Below are positions 35,635 to 44,822 of a stretch of DNA of 64,000 bases, piece after piece. Both the position numbers and the translations under genes were made by a program. This DNA is from Echinicola strongylocentroti. Its GTDB lineage: Bacteria > Bacteroidota > Bacteroidia > Cytophagales > Cyclobacteriaceae. The DNA lies in the NCBI RefSeq assembly GCF_003260975.1, contig NZ_CP030041.1, positions 806,001-870,000 on the forward strand, given 5' to 3'. Position 1 is the stretch's first letter; every line of letters begins with the position of its first letter. The notes beneath the pieces were generated by a model. It ran no database searches. It saw nothing but the letters and a program-made list of their open reading frames with translations, and was not told the DNA's origin.

Positions 35635-36847
35635 TGTTATAGTTTTTTGAATATGTTTTTCCACCATATCGGAAATAGGCTAGCGATGAACGGTGGTACT
35701 TGATGAATTTAATACATTATTTTATCAAAAACTAAGCAATAAATAGTAAAAATTATAAACCAACCCATATATACTTATTTATTTTTTTAAGAAAACAAAA
35801 ACAAGTTGGTCATTGAAGGAAAACCTACTTCGGTGAATCCAATCTGCTAAAATTATGCCCTTCCCTCTTTTCAATAATCACTAGGGCAAACATATTTAGT
35901 GTTTTGAAGGAAAACAATTTTTCGTATAGGCATAGCTATCATCCGTGCCGCTGGCACTCCTTCGGGAGGTTGAGGAGACCTTAAGCTCCTGCGGATGAAT
36001 CCGCAGGTTACAAAATTTATCGTGCCGCTGGCACTTTGCCCCGATTTGTACATTGGAAACCGCAGTAGCCTAGGGTCAAGTCAACGCTTAAATGACGGGT
36101 AAGGCGGTAGTGGGTTTTGGACGAGATCAAGGCGCAAAAAATGCCCCTAGCCGTAGCTAAGGAAGTCTTTTTGCAACGTAGAGATAGGCCAAAAGACACA
36201 CCGGATTACACGTAGGTTTAGGTTTGGCTTGACACTTGATTGCCGAATGGAGGGATAGGCTGAAAGAATGATTAGTTGATTTGGATCGTACAAGCCATCG
36301 CAGCTATCTGCTCATGTATAGTGGTTGGCTTTGTTAAGGTTAAACCCCGAATATGCGTTAGCAACTGAGCATCCTGCCTAATCCGCCTTTGGCGGAGGGT
36401 CATATAGAAGGTGCAGGTGACAACAAAAAATGATTACACACAAAAGGGTAAGTTCCATAGGAACGGCAGATATAAATGCAAATAGGAATATTTTTTTTAA
36501 CTGCGTTTACCATGCAATAATCACTTGAAATTTTCAATAACCACCATTAATAATTAAATTATCACTTATCTTTTGGGAGGGCCAAAAATAATTTTTGGCC
36601 CAGCTAGAGGAAAGATTTTGGTGGTTGGTCAGAGAAATGATCCCAGCAACTACTGCCTTGCGCTGACAGCTTACTTTACATTATATATATACCCGCAGCA
36701 ATGACACCAGTAATCACAGCAATAGTAAATAGGTCCTCGCAGAAACCACTGAAATCTCAGAAAAGCCTTATTTCATTCTGGGTATTCTGTTCGGTCTGTG
36801 AGCAATAAAATCTACGGGCACGAAAGCGTATAATCAAATTGCATTAA
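35635..36847. repeat. Gene-free region with palindromes and inverted family C copy
   Basis: No supportable gene in about 1.2 kb. It contains a twice-occurring CGTGCCGCTGGCACT unit (35945 and 36021), a CTCCTGCGGATGAATCCGCAG hairpin region near 35985, and a remnant of element A end (about 36341-36364, CCCGAATATGCGTTAGC). A perfect 23-base palindrome GGGCCAAAAAT/ATTTTTGGCCC lies at 36579-36601, and family C copy C3 at 36689-36846 is inverted and ends one base before the next start codon. Confidence 0.7.
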
Positions 36848-38161
36848 ATGGAACAAGAACATAAGAAGACAGCTTTCAAAAAATGGCTGGACAACCTCCA
36901 ACAAGAGAGCTGGCAGTTAGAATTGATCATTTCGGGGTTTTTGATCTACGCCCTGTTCAGTGCTTTTGGGACCTTATTGGAAAACTCCACCTTGGCTGTA
37001 GCCCAAGAAAACCTGTATCGCAGCATCGTAGCTCTTTTCAGTGTATTCTCGGTCTTTATCCTGATGCTCAATCTTTGTATCCACTTAATACTAAGAGGAA
37101 TATGGATTGCTGCCATTGGCTTACGATCTGTTTCGGGAGAGATCGATTATGAGAAATTGAAGCTGAAAGGGAAATTTCACGCTTTTCTGACGGAGAAAGT
37201 GGGGCCATTTGATAAATACATCGCTTTTTTAGAAAAATATAGTAGTATCATCTTTGCCAACACCTTCTTGATGATCTTCTTTTTATTTTCTGTTTTTGTG
37301 ATTTTGGGTGTTTTGCTGATCATAAAAACTCTTTTTATTCTTTTACCTACCAATACCTTCACCTCCATCCTGGAATATTCGGTCACCTTCCTTTATTTGT
37401 TGGGCGTCTTACTGACCTTCATTGACTTTATGACCATTAGCGGACTAAAAAGAAGTAGGATAATTGCTAAGGTATATTACCCATTCTATCGGTTTTTCAG
37501 CATTATTACCTTGTCCATATTTTATCGCCCCATGATCTATAACCTGATCGACAATAAGTTTGGGAGGAGAATGATTCGGGTGATTATTCCCGCATACCTG
37601 TTGATCCTTTTTGTGGCGAGCCTGGATTATCATTACTCTGCTTATTTGCCCTTTGAATCCCTTGAATCTCCCAAAAAAAACCAAATTGGTGCTTCCCTGG
37701 CGAGTCCTGACCATTACCTTGATGAACTTAATTCGGAGATTTATGTCCTCAATGCGGCCATTCAGTCAAAAACCATCTCCGAAAACCACTTACAGGTCTT
37801 TGTTTCCTTTCACCAAGAAATCGAAGACATCATCTTGGCAAACTGTAACGGACTGGCTGAAAGCAAAATACGAAAGGGGTTGTTTTCCAAAATTCTGCCG
37901 CACAGCACACAAGATGATACTACTGTCAAGCAGAACTTAATGACTTATCTCAATTGCTTCCAACAGCAATTCAAGGTGTACATCGATGGCCAGCGCATCA
38001 ATTCGGACTTTGTCATCAGCAGTATTCATAATGGTCAGGTAGGGTTTGAGAGCAACTTACCTTTGCAGCAATGTACTCCAGGAAAACATGTCTTCCGCAT
38101 AGAACACCCTTCCGAGTCGGTGGATAGTTTTGCAAGCATCGTTTTCTGGTATTATCCCTGA
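36848..38161 (+). CDS. Polytopic membrane protein of unknown function
   Basis: A 437-residue protein with about six transmembrane segments (about 24-42, 57-82, 133-160, 176-197, 212-228, 244-258) and a C-terminal soluble domain (about 262-437) with cysteines (QCTPGKHVFRIEH) and beta-rich sequence. The N-terminus WLDNLQQESWQLELIISGF resembles other Bacteroidota inner-membrane proteins of unknown role. I recognise no catalytic motif. It is convergent with the downstream sulfatase (18-base gap), and its leader is entirely a dispersed repeat copy. Confidence 0.82.
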   Translation: MEQEHKKTAFKKWLDNLQQESWQLELIISGFLIYALFSAFGTLLENSTLAVAQENLYRSIVALFSVFSVFILMLNLCIHLILRGIWIAAIGLRSVSGEIDYEKLKLKGKFHAFLTEKVGPFDKYIAFLEKYSSIIFANTFLMIFFLFSVFVILGVLLIIKTLFILLPTNTFTSILEYSVTFLYLLGVLLTFIDFMTISGLKRSRIIAKVYYPFYRFFSIITLSIFYRPMIYNLIDNKFGRRMIRVIIPAYLLILFVASLDYHYSAYLPFESLESPKKNQIGASLASPDHYLDELNSEIYVLNAAIQSKTISENHLQVFVSFHQEIEDIILANCNGLAESKIRKGLFSKILPHSTQDDTTVKQNLMTYLNCFQQQFKVYIDGQRINSDFVISSIHNGQVGFESNLPLQQCTPGKHVFRIEHPSESVDSFASIVFWYYP

Positions 38162-38179
38162 CAAAACCATCTTTATTCA

Positions 38180-39697
38180 CTATAATTTCGCATAAATAGC
38201 ACTGATATCCAGTGGATCTCCCATCTGTTGCTGCAGTTGCATCAACTCCTCAAAGAGGCTTTTCACCCGTTCCTGTTGTTCGGGTGCATCCGCCAGGTCA
38301 TGCATTTCCTGCGGATCATTCTCCATGTCAAACAGCAGCACTTTATCCATCTTTGGGTACACCAGTAGCTTGTACCCGTCTTTTCGGATCATCCGCTGGT
38401 ACCCCACATAAGCACCATAGATCCCCTCCTGATAATAGCCTTCATGTTCTCCTTTTGCCAATCCAAAAAGACTGTTAAAATCCACATAGGGAGGTTTTTG
38501 GATCTCCGCCAGCTCCAGTGCCGTGGCCATGATATCCTGTAGATAAACATCAGCATTCACCTGCTTGCCCTTGGGGACTCCCGGCCCTGCCATCATAAGC
38601 GGCACACGAACACTGTGGTCAAACATACTCTGCTTTCCCAGCAATCCATGATGTCCCACGGCCAAGCCATGGTCACCGGTAAAAAAGATATAGGTATTCT
38701 CCAATTCCCCCGATGTTTCCAAGGCAGCAAGGATTTCGCCAATCTGCGCATCCATATGGCTAATGATCGCATAATATTCTTGCAAATGGGTCTTTATGGC
38801 CAAGGGCGTCCGTGGAAATGGCGCCAAAGCCTCATCACGAAGTCCAACCGAATTGCCGATGGCATCTTTAAAGGGATATTCCGGAAGAAAATTGGCAGGT
38901 ATCGCTAAATCTTCCAGCGGGTATTTGTCCAAATATTCCTGCGGGGATTGTCTCGGGTCATGGGAGGCATTGAAAGCCAAGTACATAAAAAACGGCTTAT
39001 CAACGTCCTTGGAGGTATCCAAAAAGCCTTTAGCGTCATCTTTGACTACCTCGCTCCAGTGCTTACCCCCTTCCCAAAAACCACCGTTTGACTTATCAGT
39101 AGGATCCCAGAGGGTATCATTTTTGTCAAGGGGTCTATAATAACCTTTTGGACGCATGTTCCGGATATCCTCTCCCCGCTCTACTGCCGCAAAGAGGGAC
39201 TTTTTATCTTTTACTGTAGACCAATAATCATTGGGCATTCCTGGCCGAACGTTTTTAGCTTCTTGAAAAACCACATCAGCTGGTGCCTCTACGTGCCATT
39301 TTCCAGTCATATACGTTTGGTATCCGGCATCTTCCATCAGCTGCCCCCAAGTGTTTCCCAACGCCAGCGAGTCTCCCTCGCTCCAATCCTTGGAGATACG
39401 CTTCGCATGCCAAATACTCCTTCCCGATATCATCATCGCCCTGGAGGCCGCACAGATGGCGCCATTCCATCCGCCCATATTATAAGCATGGGTAAAAGAG
39501 GTGCCCCTACTGACCAACCTGTCCAAATTGGGCGTTTCGATTGCTTCATTGCCCAGTGCATGAATGGCCTCATAGGTCAAGTCATCGGCAAACAGAAACA
39601 GTATATTCGGCTTTTTGGCGACTTCTTTTTCAGCTCGCTGACAAGAAGATAGTCCCAGCCCGAACAATAAGACCATTAAGAAAAGTAGTTTTTTCAT
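38180..39697 (-). CDS. Sulfatase, lipoprotein (CAASR type)
   Basis: A 505-residue S1-type sulfatase, lipoprotein (LSSC, Cys19). The metal-binding start is PNILFLFADDLTYEAIHALG (Asp38-39). The formylglycine motif is CAASR at 82-86, a C-x-A-x-R variant that sulfatase maturases accept. GKWHVE (about 150), FMYLAFNASHDPRQSP (about 240) and FTGDHGLAVGHHGLLGKQSM (about 350) are typical of iduronate-/choline-sulfatase-like enzymes, which use endo- or exo-linked glycan sulfate. It lies 50 bases downstream of another sulfatase on the same strand, so the two may be co-transcribed and remove sulfate at different positions. Confidence 0.94.
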   Translation of the reverse strand: MKKLLFLMVLLFGLGLSSCQRAEKEVAKKPNILFLFADDLTYEAIHALGNEAIETPNLDRLVSRGTSFTHAYNMGGWNGAICAASRAMMISGRSIWHAKRISKDWSEGDSLALGNTWGQLMEDAGYQTYMTGKWHVEAPADVVFQEAKNVRPGMPNDYWSTVKDKKSLFAAVERGEDIRNMRPKGYYRPLDKNDTLWDPTDKSNGGFWEGGKHWSEVVKDDAKGFLDTSKDVDKPFFMYLAFNASHDPRQSPQEYLDKYPLEDLAIPANFLPEYPFKDAIGNSVGLRDEALAPFPRTPLAIKTHLQEYYAIISHMDAQIGEILAALETSGELENTYIFFTGDHGLAVGHHGLLGKQSMFDHSVRVPLMMAGPGVPKGKQVNADVYLQDIMATALELAEIQKPPYVDFNSLFGLAKGEHEGYYQEGIYGAYVGYQRMIRKDGYKLLVYPKMDKVLLFDMENDPQEMHDLADAPEQQERVKSLFEELMQLQQQMGDPLDISAIYAKL

Positions 39698-39747
39698 TTA
39701 TTTTAAGTTAAATGCAATTGTTTTTACACTTCTTCCTAATCCAATAA

Positions 39748-41343
39748 TCAATCCTTCGTCACCTTACTTCCCCACCAATCGGCATTGGGTTGCCAGCCTG
39801 GTGTAAGCATGTCTTCCCTCTCTGTTTCTAACCTTCTCAACCGCTCCGTCCGGGACCGTTTCAGTACTTCGGCTTCTTTAGTCGCGGTATAATCAGGATC
39901 CGGATAGGGGTAATTGGCCTGATGGCTTTCCAAATAACCCAAGAGTTTTTGGGTAAGTTTTTTTACCAATTTCCTTTGAGATGGGGCCATATCCTGCTGC
40001 TCATAAGGGTCTGTGGATAAATTGTACAGTTCGGCCTGTTTATTTTCCCAATAATAAATCAGCTTCCACTCACCACTTCTGATGATGGCGCTGGGGTCTC
40101 CCCCCTGATTTCCATAATGGGGATAATGCCAGTAAAAATCCCGTGATTTCACCCGCTTTCCTTCCATTGCAGGAACCAAGCTCACTCCTTCCACCCCTTG
40201 CAAACTGTCCATATCACCACCTGTCAGCTCCACCAAGGTAGGCAAAAAGTCGATATTGGAGGCCGGGTCTTCGATCGTTCCACCTGCGGTGCCCGGCACT
40301 TTGATAAAGAACGGCACACGAAGCCCTCCTTCCCATTGGTAGCCTTTGCCTCCTCTTAGGGGCAAATTGGAAGTGGAGAAGTTATCACCGGAAGCTACTC
40401 CCCCATGATCAGAGGTAAAGATCACAATCGTATTTTCATCGAGGCCCTGTGCCTCTAAGGCCTTCGTCACGATCCCAACCGCCTCGTCCATGGTTTCCAC
40501 TAAGCCGCCATACACTGGATTATCCTGGACCTGTCTAATGGGCAACCTGCGCTCCATGGCATAGCCATGATCGGCGATCCCTGCTGATTCGGCTTTGTTG
40601 CGGTATTTGGCCCACTTCTCTGAAGTAGTCTGTATCGGGCCATGGACAGCATAGAAAGAAAGCATGGCAAAAAACGGCCGTTCATGTGCTTGTTCAATAA
40701 ACGTAGCCGTTTCTTCTGCCAGTCGAATGCTGAGGTTTTCACCATTGGGGCCTTGGCTGAGCTTGGGATTGTCATAAGGCGCATAGTAACCGCCCTTTGG
40801 GCTTCCCGATTCATAGCCGCCGACATTGGTATCAAAGCCATGATCCTCTGGATACGAACCCGCTCCTCCTAAATGCCACTTCCCTGCAAAAAACGTTTCA
40901 TATCCATTGGCTTTCATCGCTTCTGGAAGCGTCACCATATCTGCGGGCAGTGAATGGACATAGCTGGGTGGAAGCAACTGGGTGTGCCTGCCATATTTTC
41001 TCCATGACGCTCCTTCCGGCGCACCTATCCAGTCGGTAATGCCGTGTACCGCCGGTGTCACACCGGTCATCAGGCCAGCCCTAGAAGGACTACAAACACG
41101 TGAAGAGGCATATCCTTGCTCAAAACGGAATGATTGCTCGCCAAGCTTGTCAATATTGGGCGTCTCATAAAAATCACTTCCTGTAATGCTTAGATCATGG
41201 TATCCCAGATCATCCACCAATATCAATAATACGTTGGGCTTGGAGTTTTCTTGCCCATGAGCCGGGGCAACTCTGCCCACCCAAAAAAAAGAAATAACCA
41301 ACACATAAAAGAGTAACCGTTTTTTAAAATCCAAATCGATCAT
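39748..41343 (-). CDS. Sulfatase, secreted (CSPSR type)
   Basis: A 531-residue arylsulfatase-like enzyme with a signal peptide (LLFYVLVISFFWVGRVAPAHG). PNVLLILVDDLGYHDLSITG gives the metal-binding Asp pair (44-45), and the formylglycine motif is CSPSR at 84-88. GKWHLGGAGSYPEDHGFD, FTSDHGGVASGDNFSTSNLP and the C-terminal DUF4976-like SGEWKLIYYWENKQAELYNL complete the domain. It resembles the sulfatase at 10.9 kb more than the adjacent CAASR-type one. First of a two-gene minus-strand sulfatase set. Confidence 0.94.
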   Translation of the reverse strand: MIDLDFKKRLLFYVLVISFFWVGRVAPAHGQENSKPNVLLILVDDLGYHDLSITGSDFYETPNIDKLGEQSFRFEQGYASSRVCSPSRAGLMTGVTPAVHGITDWIGAPEGASWRKYGRHTQLLPPSYVHSLPADMVTLPEAMKANGYETFFAGKWHLGGAGSYPEDHGFDTNVGGYESGSPKGGYYAPYDNPKLSQGPNGENLSIRLAEETATFIEQAHERPFFAMLSFYAVHGPIQTTSEKWAKYRNKAESAGIADHGYAMERRLPIRQVQDNPVYGGLVETMDEAVGIVTKALEAQGLDENTIVIFTSDHGGVASGDNFSTSNLPLRGGKGYQWEGGLRVPFFIKVPGTAGGTIEDPASNIDFLPTLVELTGGDMDSLQGVEGVSLVPAMEGKRVKSRDFYWHYPHYGNQGGDPSAIIRSGEWKLIYYWENKQAELYNLSTDPYEQQDMAPSQRKLVKKLTQKLLGYLESHQANYPYPDPDYTATKEAEVLKRSRTERLRRLETEREDMLTPGWQPNADWWGSKVTKD

Positions 41344-41748
41344 AACATCAAAATTATCTACTTTTTATATAAGCCGACAACATACAAACTTTACACTTTC
41401 GAAACACAAGAAAACATAAGATTTTAAAGAAATCGAAAAAAATAGGATTAAGGTGTTTACCATGGGCGTTGTCCATGACTAAGGATGTTACACTCTTTCA
41501 GAGCTTTTGTTATACAAATTGGCTTTTCCATTTAAAGAAAAAAAAATCAGCGCAGATCTTAATCATCTGCGTCATCAGCGTTCTATTAAAACGAACCACT
41601 ATCCCCCAATTTTCCTGCTTTATCCCCAACTTTCCCTTTTTCATCCAAGAAATGTACAAGATGCGGCAATAAAAAAGTCCCCGATTTGCAAATCGGGGAC
41701 CTTAAACTGAATGTTAACCTTCAGTAATTGGGTATGTCGTTACTTAAA
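41344..41748. repeat. Gene-free region; family D empty site and YtxH terminator
   Basis: Bases 41450-41590 match family D at 29753-29830 + 30004-30058 (GTTTACCATGGGCGTTG, TTGGCTTTTCC, AATCATCTGCGTCATCAGCG) without the intervening element A. The remainder holds no gene and ends in the YtxH terminator. Confidence 0.75.
41671..41700 (-). terminator. Rho-independent terminator after the YtxH gene
   Basis: A perfect 24-base palindrome GTCCCCGATTTG/CAAATCGGGGAC (41677-41700) is followed, in the minus direction, by six T. It lies 48 bases after the YtxH stop. Confidence 0.88.
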
Positions 41749-41994
41749 TTAAGACTCTTTAGGAAGTACGGCATCTTTTTGTGCCTTTACCTTTTTGCTC
41801 AGATCAGAAATCGAACCTTTCAGTTCATCGAATTTCTTGTCCATTTTTCCGTTAAGGGAATGTGCCATGTCTTCGCCTTGTTTTTGCATTTTCTTTCTTG
41901 TCTTTCCTCCTTCATCAGGAGCAAACATAATACCCAATGCAACTCCGGCTGCAAGTCCGGCTACGACTCCTAATAAAACTTTTCCTTCACCCAT
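41749..41994 (-). CDS. YtxH domain small membrane protein
   Basis: An 81-residue protein with a glycine-rich transmembrane segment (about 6-24, VLLGVVAGLAAGVALGIMFAP) followed by a charged, coiled-coil tail (DEGGKTRKKMQKQGED...LKGSISDLSKKVKAQK). This is the usual YtxH layout, with the APDEG-KTRKK boundary. YtxH proteins are general-stress-linked in Bacillus; the molecular role is unknown. It has its own strong terminator. Confidence 0.9.
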   Translation of the reverse strand: MGEGKVLLGVVAGLAAGVALGIMFAPDEGGKTRKKMQKQGEDMAHSLNGKMDKKFDELKGSISDLSKKVKAQKDAVLPKES

Positions 41995-42138
41995 AATTTT
42001 ACAATTTTTAGTAATTAAAACTAGTTTTTATTAAAATATACAAGATCACGTACCAAGGTTAAAAACTTATGTACCAAATGGATACGCATCACTAAAATTC
42101 AAACAACAACCATGCTAGAAACACCCTTGAACAAGAAA

Positions 42139-42591
42139 TTATTCATTATCCGTTCCTTTTTGGAATTCTCTCAGCCCCTCTTCTGTCAATGAAAAAACCT
42201 GTTTTTTGAGTTTTCTAAAATCCTTTGCAAAAAGCGCTACCAAGTCTTCCAGCTCTCCTTGACGGACCATCACCTCTCTCCATTCTTGGTCCCCGTTATA
42301 GAGATGTTGGCTGATCTCATGGAGTTGACGATTGATTTTATCAGCTATTGCCTCCCCCCTTCGGTCCAACATCGCCAACCTGTTCTCTATTCTTCTGGAA
42401 AAACTCAAATCCAAACTGTCCAGAAAATGATGAAAATAATTGGCCATCAAGTCAGTTAAAAAACGAATTTCATCCTGATAAAATGCCAAATCAGACCTCC
42501 AATGTTCACCAAGAGCATAAAACTCCATGAACACATCACCATTTTGGTGATCCGTTTGTTTTGCGCTATGTACTTTGTATCCGGCGTCCAT
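42139..42591 (-). CDS. Hypothetical helical cytosolic protein
   Basis: A 150-residue protein without signal peptide or transmembrane helix, predicted almost entirely helical with coiled-coil character (DEIRFLTDLMANYFHHFLDS, RRGEAIADKINRQLHEISQH, LEDLVALFAKDFRKLKKQVF). It contains two His-rich spots (YFHHF). I recognise no family. It lies 144 bases upstream of ytxH on the same strand and might belong to a stress-response pair with it. Confidence 0.75.
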   Translation of the reverse strand: MDAGYKVHSAKQTDHQNGDVFMEFYALGEHWRSDLAFYQDEIRFLTDLMANYFHHFLDSLDLSFSRRIENRLAMLDRRGEAIADKINRQLHEISQHLYNGDQEWREVMVRQGELEDLVALFAKDFRKLKKQVFSLTEEGLREFQKGTDNE

Positions 42592-42909
42592 GATTTATTC
42601 TGCTCATGATCTACACAACATGTCCACTTGTCAAAAACGGGTCAGTTTTCATCAAAACTGCCCGGTATTCACTAAGCATTCTAAACCTAAAATAGGCATT
42701 GGCCTATCTGCTGGCGATAAGGAAGCTATACTATTAGGTCAAACTTGAAAAAACGGCAATAATCCGTCTACTTATTTTGCTCCTTTTTTCTTGTAATGGC
42801 TAGCATGGTATAATTTAACCAAATCAACGCCCATTGGCAACAAAAAGCCCAAAAATAATCCATCCGCTCAGCAGGCAATAGGTGCAGGTATCCTCCTTCA
42901 GCTCCTCAA
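42592..42909. other. Intergenic region, no feature recognised
   Basis: About 320 bases without a supportable gene. A stretch near 42700 (GGCATTGGCCTATCTGCTGGCG) faintly resembles the element A terminus, but too weakly to call. Confidence 0.6.
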
Positions 42910-43902
42910 TCAACCTGGCTTTAGTTCATTGGGACTGGACTGTTTTTTTTCCCAGCAGTTGATATTATAGGCAGTGACTGTAGCAATTTTGGTGAGTGCC
43001 TCATTGGTCAAAAAAGCTTGGTGGCTGGTGATCATGACATTTTGGAAAGTCAATAAACGAGCGATCACGTCGTCCTGCAAAATATCCTCAGAATGGTCCT
43101 CAAAAAACAACGCTTCCTCTTCTTCATAAACATCCATCCCAAAGCTTCCTATCTGTCCGCTCTTCAAGGCTTCGTTAACCTCCCTGGTATTGACGAGTGC
43201 CCCCCTGCTGGTATTGACCAACATGGTACCATGTTTCATTTCCTGAAGGCTGTCCTTATTGATCATGTACTGGGAGTCTTTGGACAGGGGAAGGTGCAGC
43301 GTGATGATGTCTGATTGAGCACAGAGGGTCTTGAAATCCACATAGGTGATATCGACGGCTTTTTTTAAGTCCTCATTTTCATAAGGATCATAGGCCAAAA
43401 GCCGACACCCAAAACCAGAAAGGATCTTGGCCACCTTACTTCCTATTTTGCCAGTCCCGGCCACACCGACGGTCTTTCCGTCCATATCAAATCCGACCAG
43501 GCCATCCAGGGAAAAATTCAAATCCCTGACCCTATTATGGGCTTTGACCAGTTTTCTATTGAGGGCAAGCATCAGGGCCACCGTATGTTCGGCAATGGCT
43601 GCTGGAGAATACTCCGGTACACGGGCCACTTTGATGCCTAGCTCTTGGGCTGCTTGTAAGTCCACATGGTTAAAACCAGCCGATCTAAGCGCCAGTAACT
43701 GAATCCCCATTTTTTTCAGCCTTTCCAAAACAGGGCGGGACCCATCATCGGTCACAAAAATGGCTACGACGTCACTGCCAGATGCCAAATCTACCGAATC
43801 GACAGTCAACCTCATCTCAAAAAGCTTTAGCTCATGCTCAGGAATGGCTTCTTCCAAATATTTATGTTCGTATTTGTGGGCACTAAAGGCTGTGATTTTC
43901 AT
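42910..43902 (-). CDS. ldhA: D-lactate dehydrogenase (2-hydroxyacid dehydrogenase)
   Basis: Reduces pyruvate to D-lactate with NADH in the cytosol. It has 330 residues from the ATG at 43902 (an upstream in-frame ATG at 43920 adds six residues). The sequence closely follows fermentative LdhA: LRSAGFNHVDLQAA (substrate-binding Arg-proximal region), VPEYSPAAIAEHTVALMLALNR, NFSLDGLVGFDMDGKTVGV, the cofactor motif GTGKIG, VNTSRGALVNT (catalytic Arg), GMDVYEEEEALFFEDHS (catalytic Glu) and SHQAFLTNEALT (catalytic His). Stands alone; divergent from the receiver-like gene with a 400-base spacer. Confidence 0.94.
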   Translation of the reverse strand: MKITAFSAHKYEHKYLEEAIPEHELKLFEMRLTVDSVDLASGSDVVAIFVTDDGSRPVLERLKKMGIQLLALRSAGFNHVDLQAAQELGIKVARVPEYSPAAIAEHTVALMLALNRKLVKAHNRVRDLNFSLDGLVGFDMDGKTVGVAGTGKIGSKVAKILSGFGCRLLAYDPYENEDLKKAVDITYVDFKTLCAQSDIITLHLPLSKDSQYMINKDSLQEMKHGTMLVNTSRGALVNTREVNEALKSGQIGSFGMDVYEEEEALFFEDHSEDILQDDVIARLLTFQNVMITSHQAFLTNEALTKIATVTAYNINCWEKKQSSPNELKPG

Positions 43903-44303
43903 AGTAAATGCAGGTATCAATGGTTGAAAGTAATGGTGAGGAGCACGTTTTGTCTAAAGCTGACCGTTAGCCACGTCCAAAAGTTACCTAATAAAAATAA
44001 CTTAACTTTGGTATACTTCAAAAAGCTTAGGCCAAACACATAGCAATAAAAAACACAACAATCGGCCTCTTAATTTTTCGATTTTTCCACCAAAATATTT
44101 TAAAAACGTCTACAATATTCGTTCATTTACAAAAAAATTAAGTACAATTACTTAAATTTGAAAATCACCCCTAATACTTTAATCAACATGAAAAGGTGGT
44201 CGGCTGCTTAAAAGGAAGCTTTCCTGTTCACACCAACCAACAGGGAAGAACAAATCAGGCATTGAAATTGCAGTTTTGCATCCAATCACCTTCTGCTTTA
44301 TTT
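43903..44303. other. Divergent intergenic region between ldhA and receiver-like gene
   Basis: About 400 AT-rich bases that should hold the promoters of both divergent genes. The receiver frame remains open from 44196, but that stretch is not receiver-like. I see no confident promoter or operator. Confidence 0.5.
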
Positions 44304-44693
44304 ATGGCAAAAATTATAATTGTAGAAAAAGACATCGACTTGGCCGACAATATATGTGAGATGCTGAAATACGGCAACTTTCACCCTGTCGCCATTTCAT
44401 CGATATCGGATGGATTTGATTTGCCCAATACCAAGCCTTCCCTGTTTATTATCGGGATCGACGATGAAGTTGACAAAGCTTATGTGGACAGGATAAACAA
44501 CCTGTGCCAAAAGTTCAACTGCCCCATCATATTCCTGTCGCCAGGGATCCAGCATGGCTGCACAAAGGAAAGCTGTCAATGTATTTCCAAAACAGCAATC
44601 ATCGATAAACCCTTTACTTTTAGGTCACTGCACACAGCAGTCCATAAGCTCCTCAATGAACAACGTACCAAAACGAACATGTGTATTAACTGA
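44304..44693 (+). CDS. Degenerate response-regulator receiver protein, Cys-rich
   Basis: A 129-residue stand-alone receiver-like domain. The start AKIIIVEKDIDLADNICEML and the conserved Lys of IIDKPFTF (102) fit the CheY fold. The phosphoacceptor Asp is replaced by Gly51 (in SLFIIGIDDE), and one acidic-pocket residue is Lys9, so it should not be phosphorylated normally. It has an unusual cysteine cluster CTKESCQC (86-93) plus C18, C68 and C73, which suggests redox or metal sensing; that is an inference. No output domain follows. The ATG at 44304 is preferred over the open frame from 44196 because it gives the receiver N-terminus exactly. Confidence 0.85.
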   Translation: MAKIIIVEKDIDLADNICEMLKYGNFHPVAISSISDGFDLPNTKPSLFIIGIDDEVDKAYVDRINNLCQKFNCPIIFLSPGIQHGCTKESCQCISKTAIIDKPFTFRSLHTAVHKLLNEQRTKTNMCIN

Positions 44694-44726
44694 TGGGTAA
44701 ACCGATTACTTTTTATCAAAAGTGAA

Positions 44727-44762
44727 AGAAGGCTGAAGCGTAACCACTCCAACCTTCTTTTC
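44727..44762. terminator. Possible bidirectional terminator
   Basis: AAAGAAGG and CCTTCTTT pair as an 8-bp stem with a ~19-base loop, and T runs lie on the right. It lies between the convergent receiver-like gene and the lyase gene. Confidence 0.5.
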
Positions 44763-44822
44763 ATGCAATCCTTGCCCACAGGGAAAGAACTGGCATCAAT
44801 TAACAAAAACCCAAATAACGAA

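Noticed and set aside
36017..36199. 60-codon minus-strand frame in the 35.6-36.8 kb gap
   Set aside because: It lies in repeat-derived sequence, with no ribosome-binding site or recognisable domain; likely a repeat artefact.
42690..42715. Element A remnant between the unknown gene and ldhA
   Set aside because: Only a weak ATTGGCCTATCTG-like similarity; too short to call.
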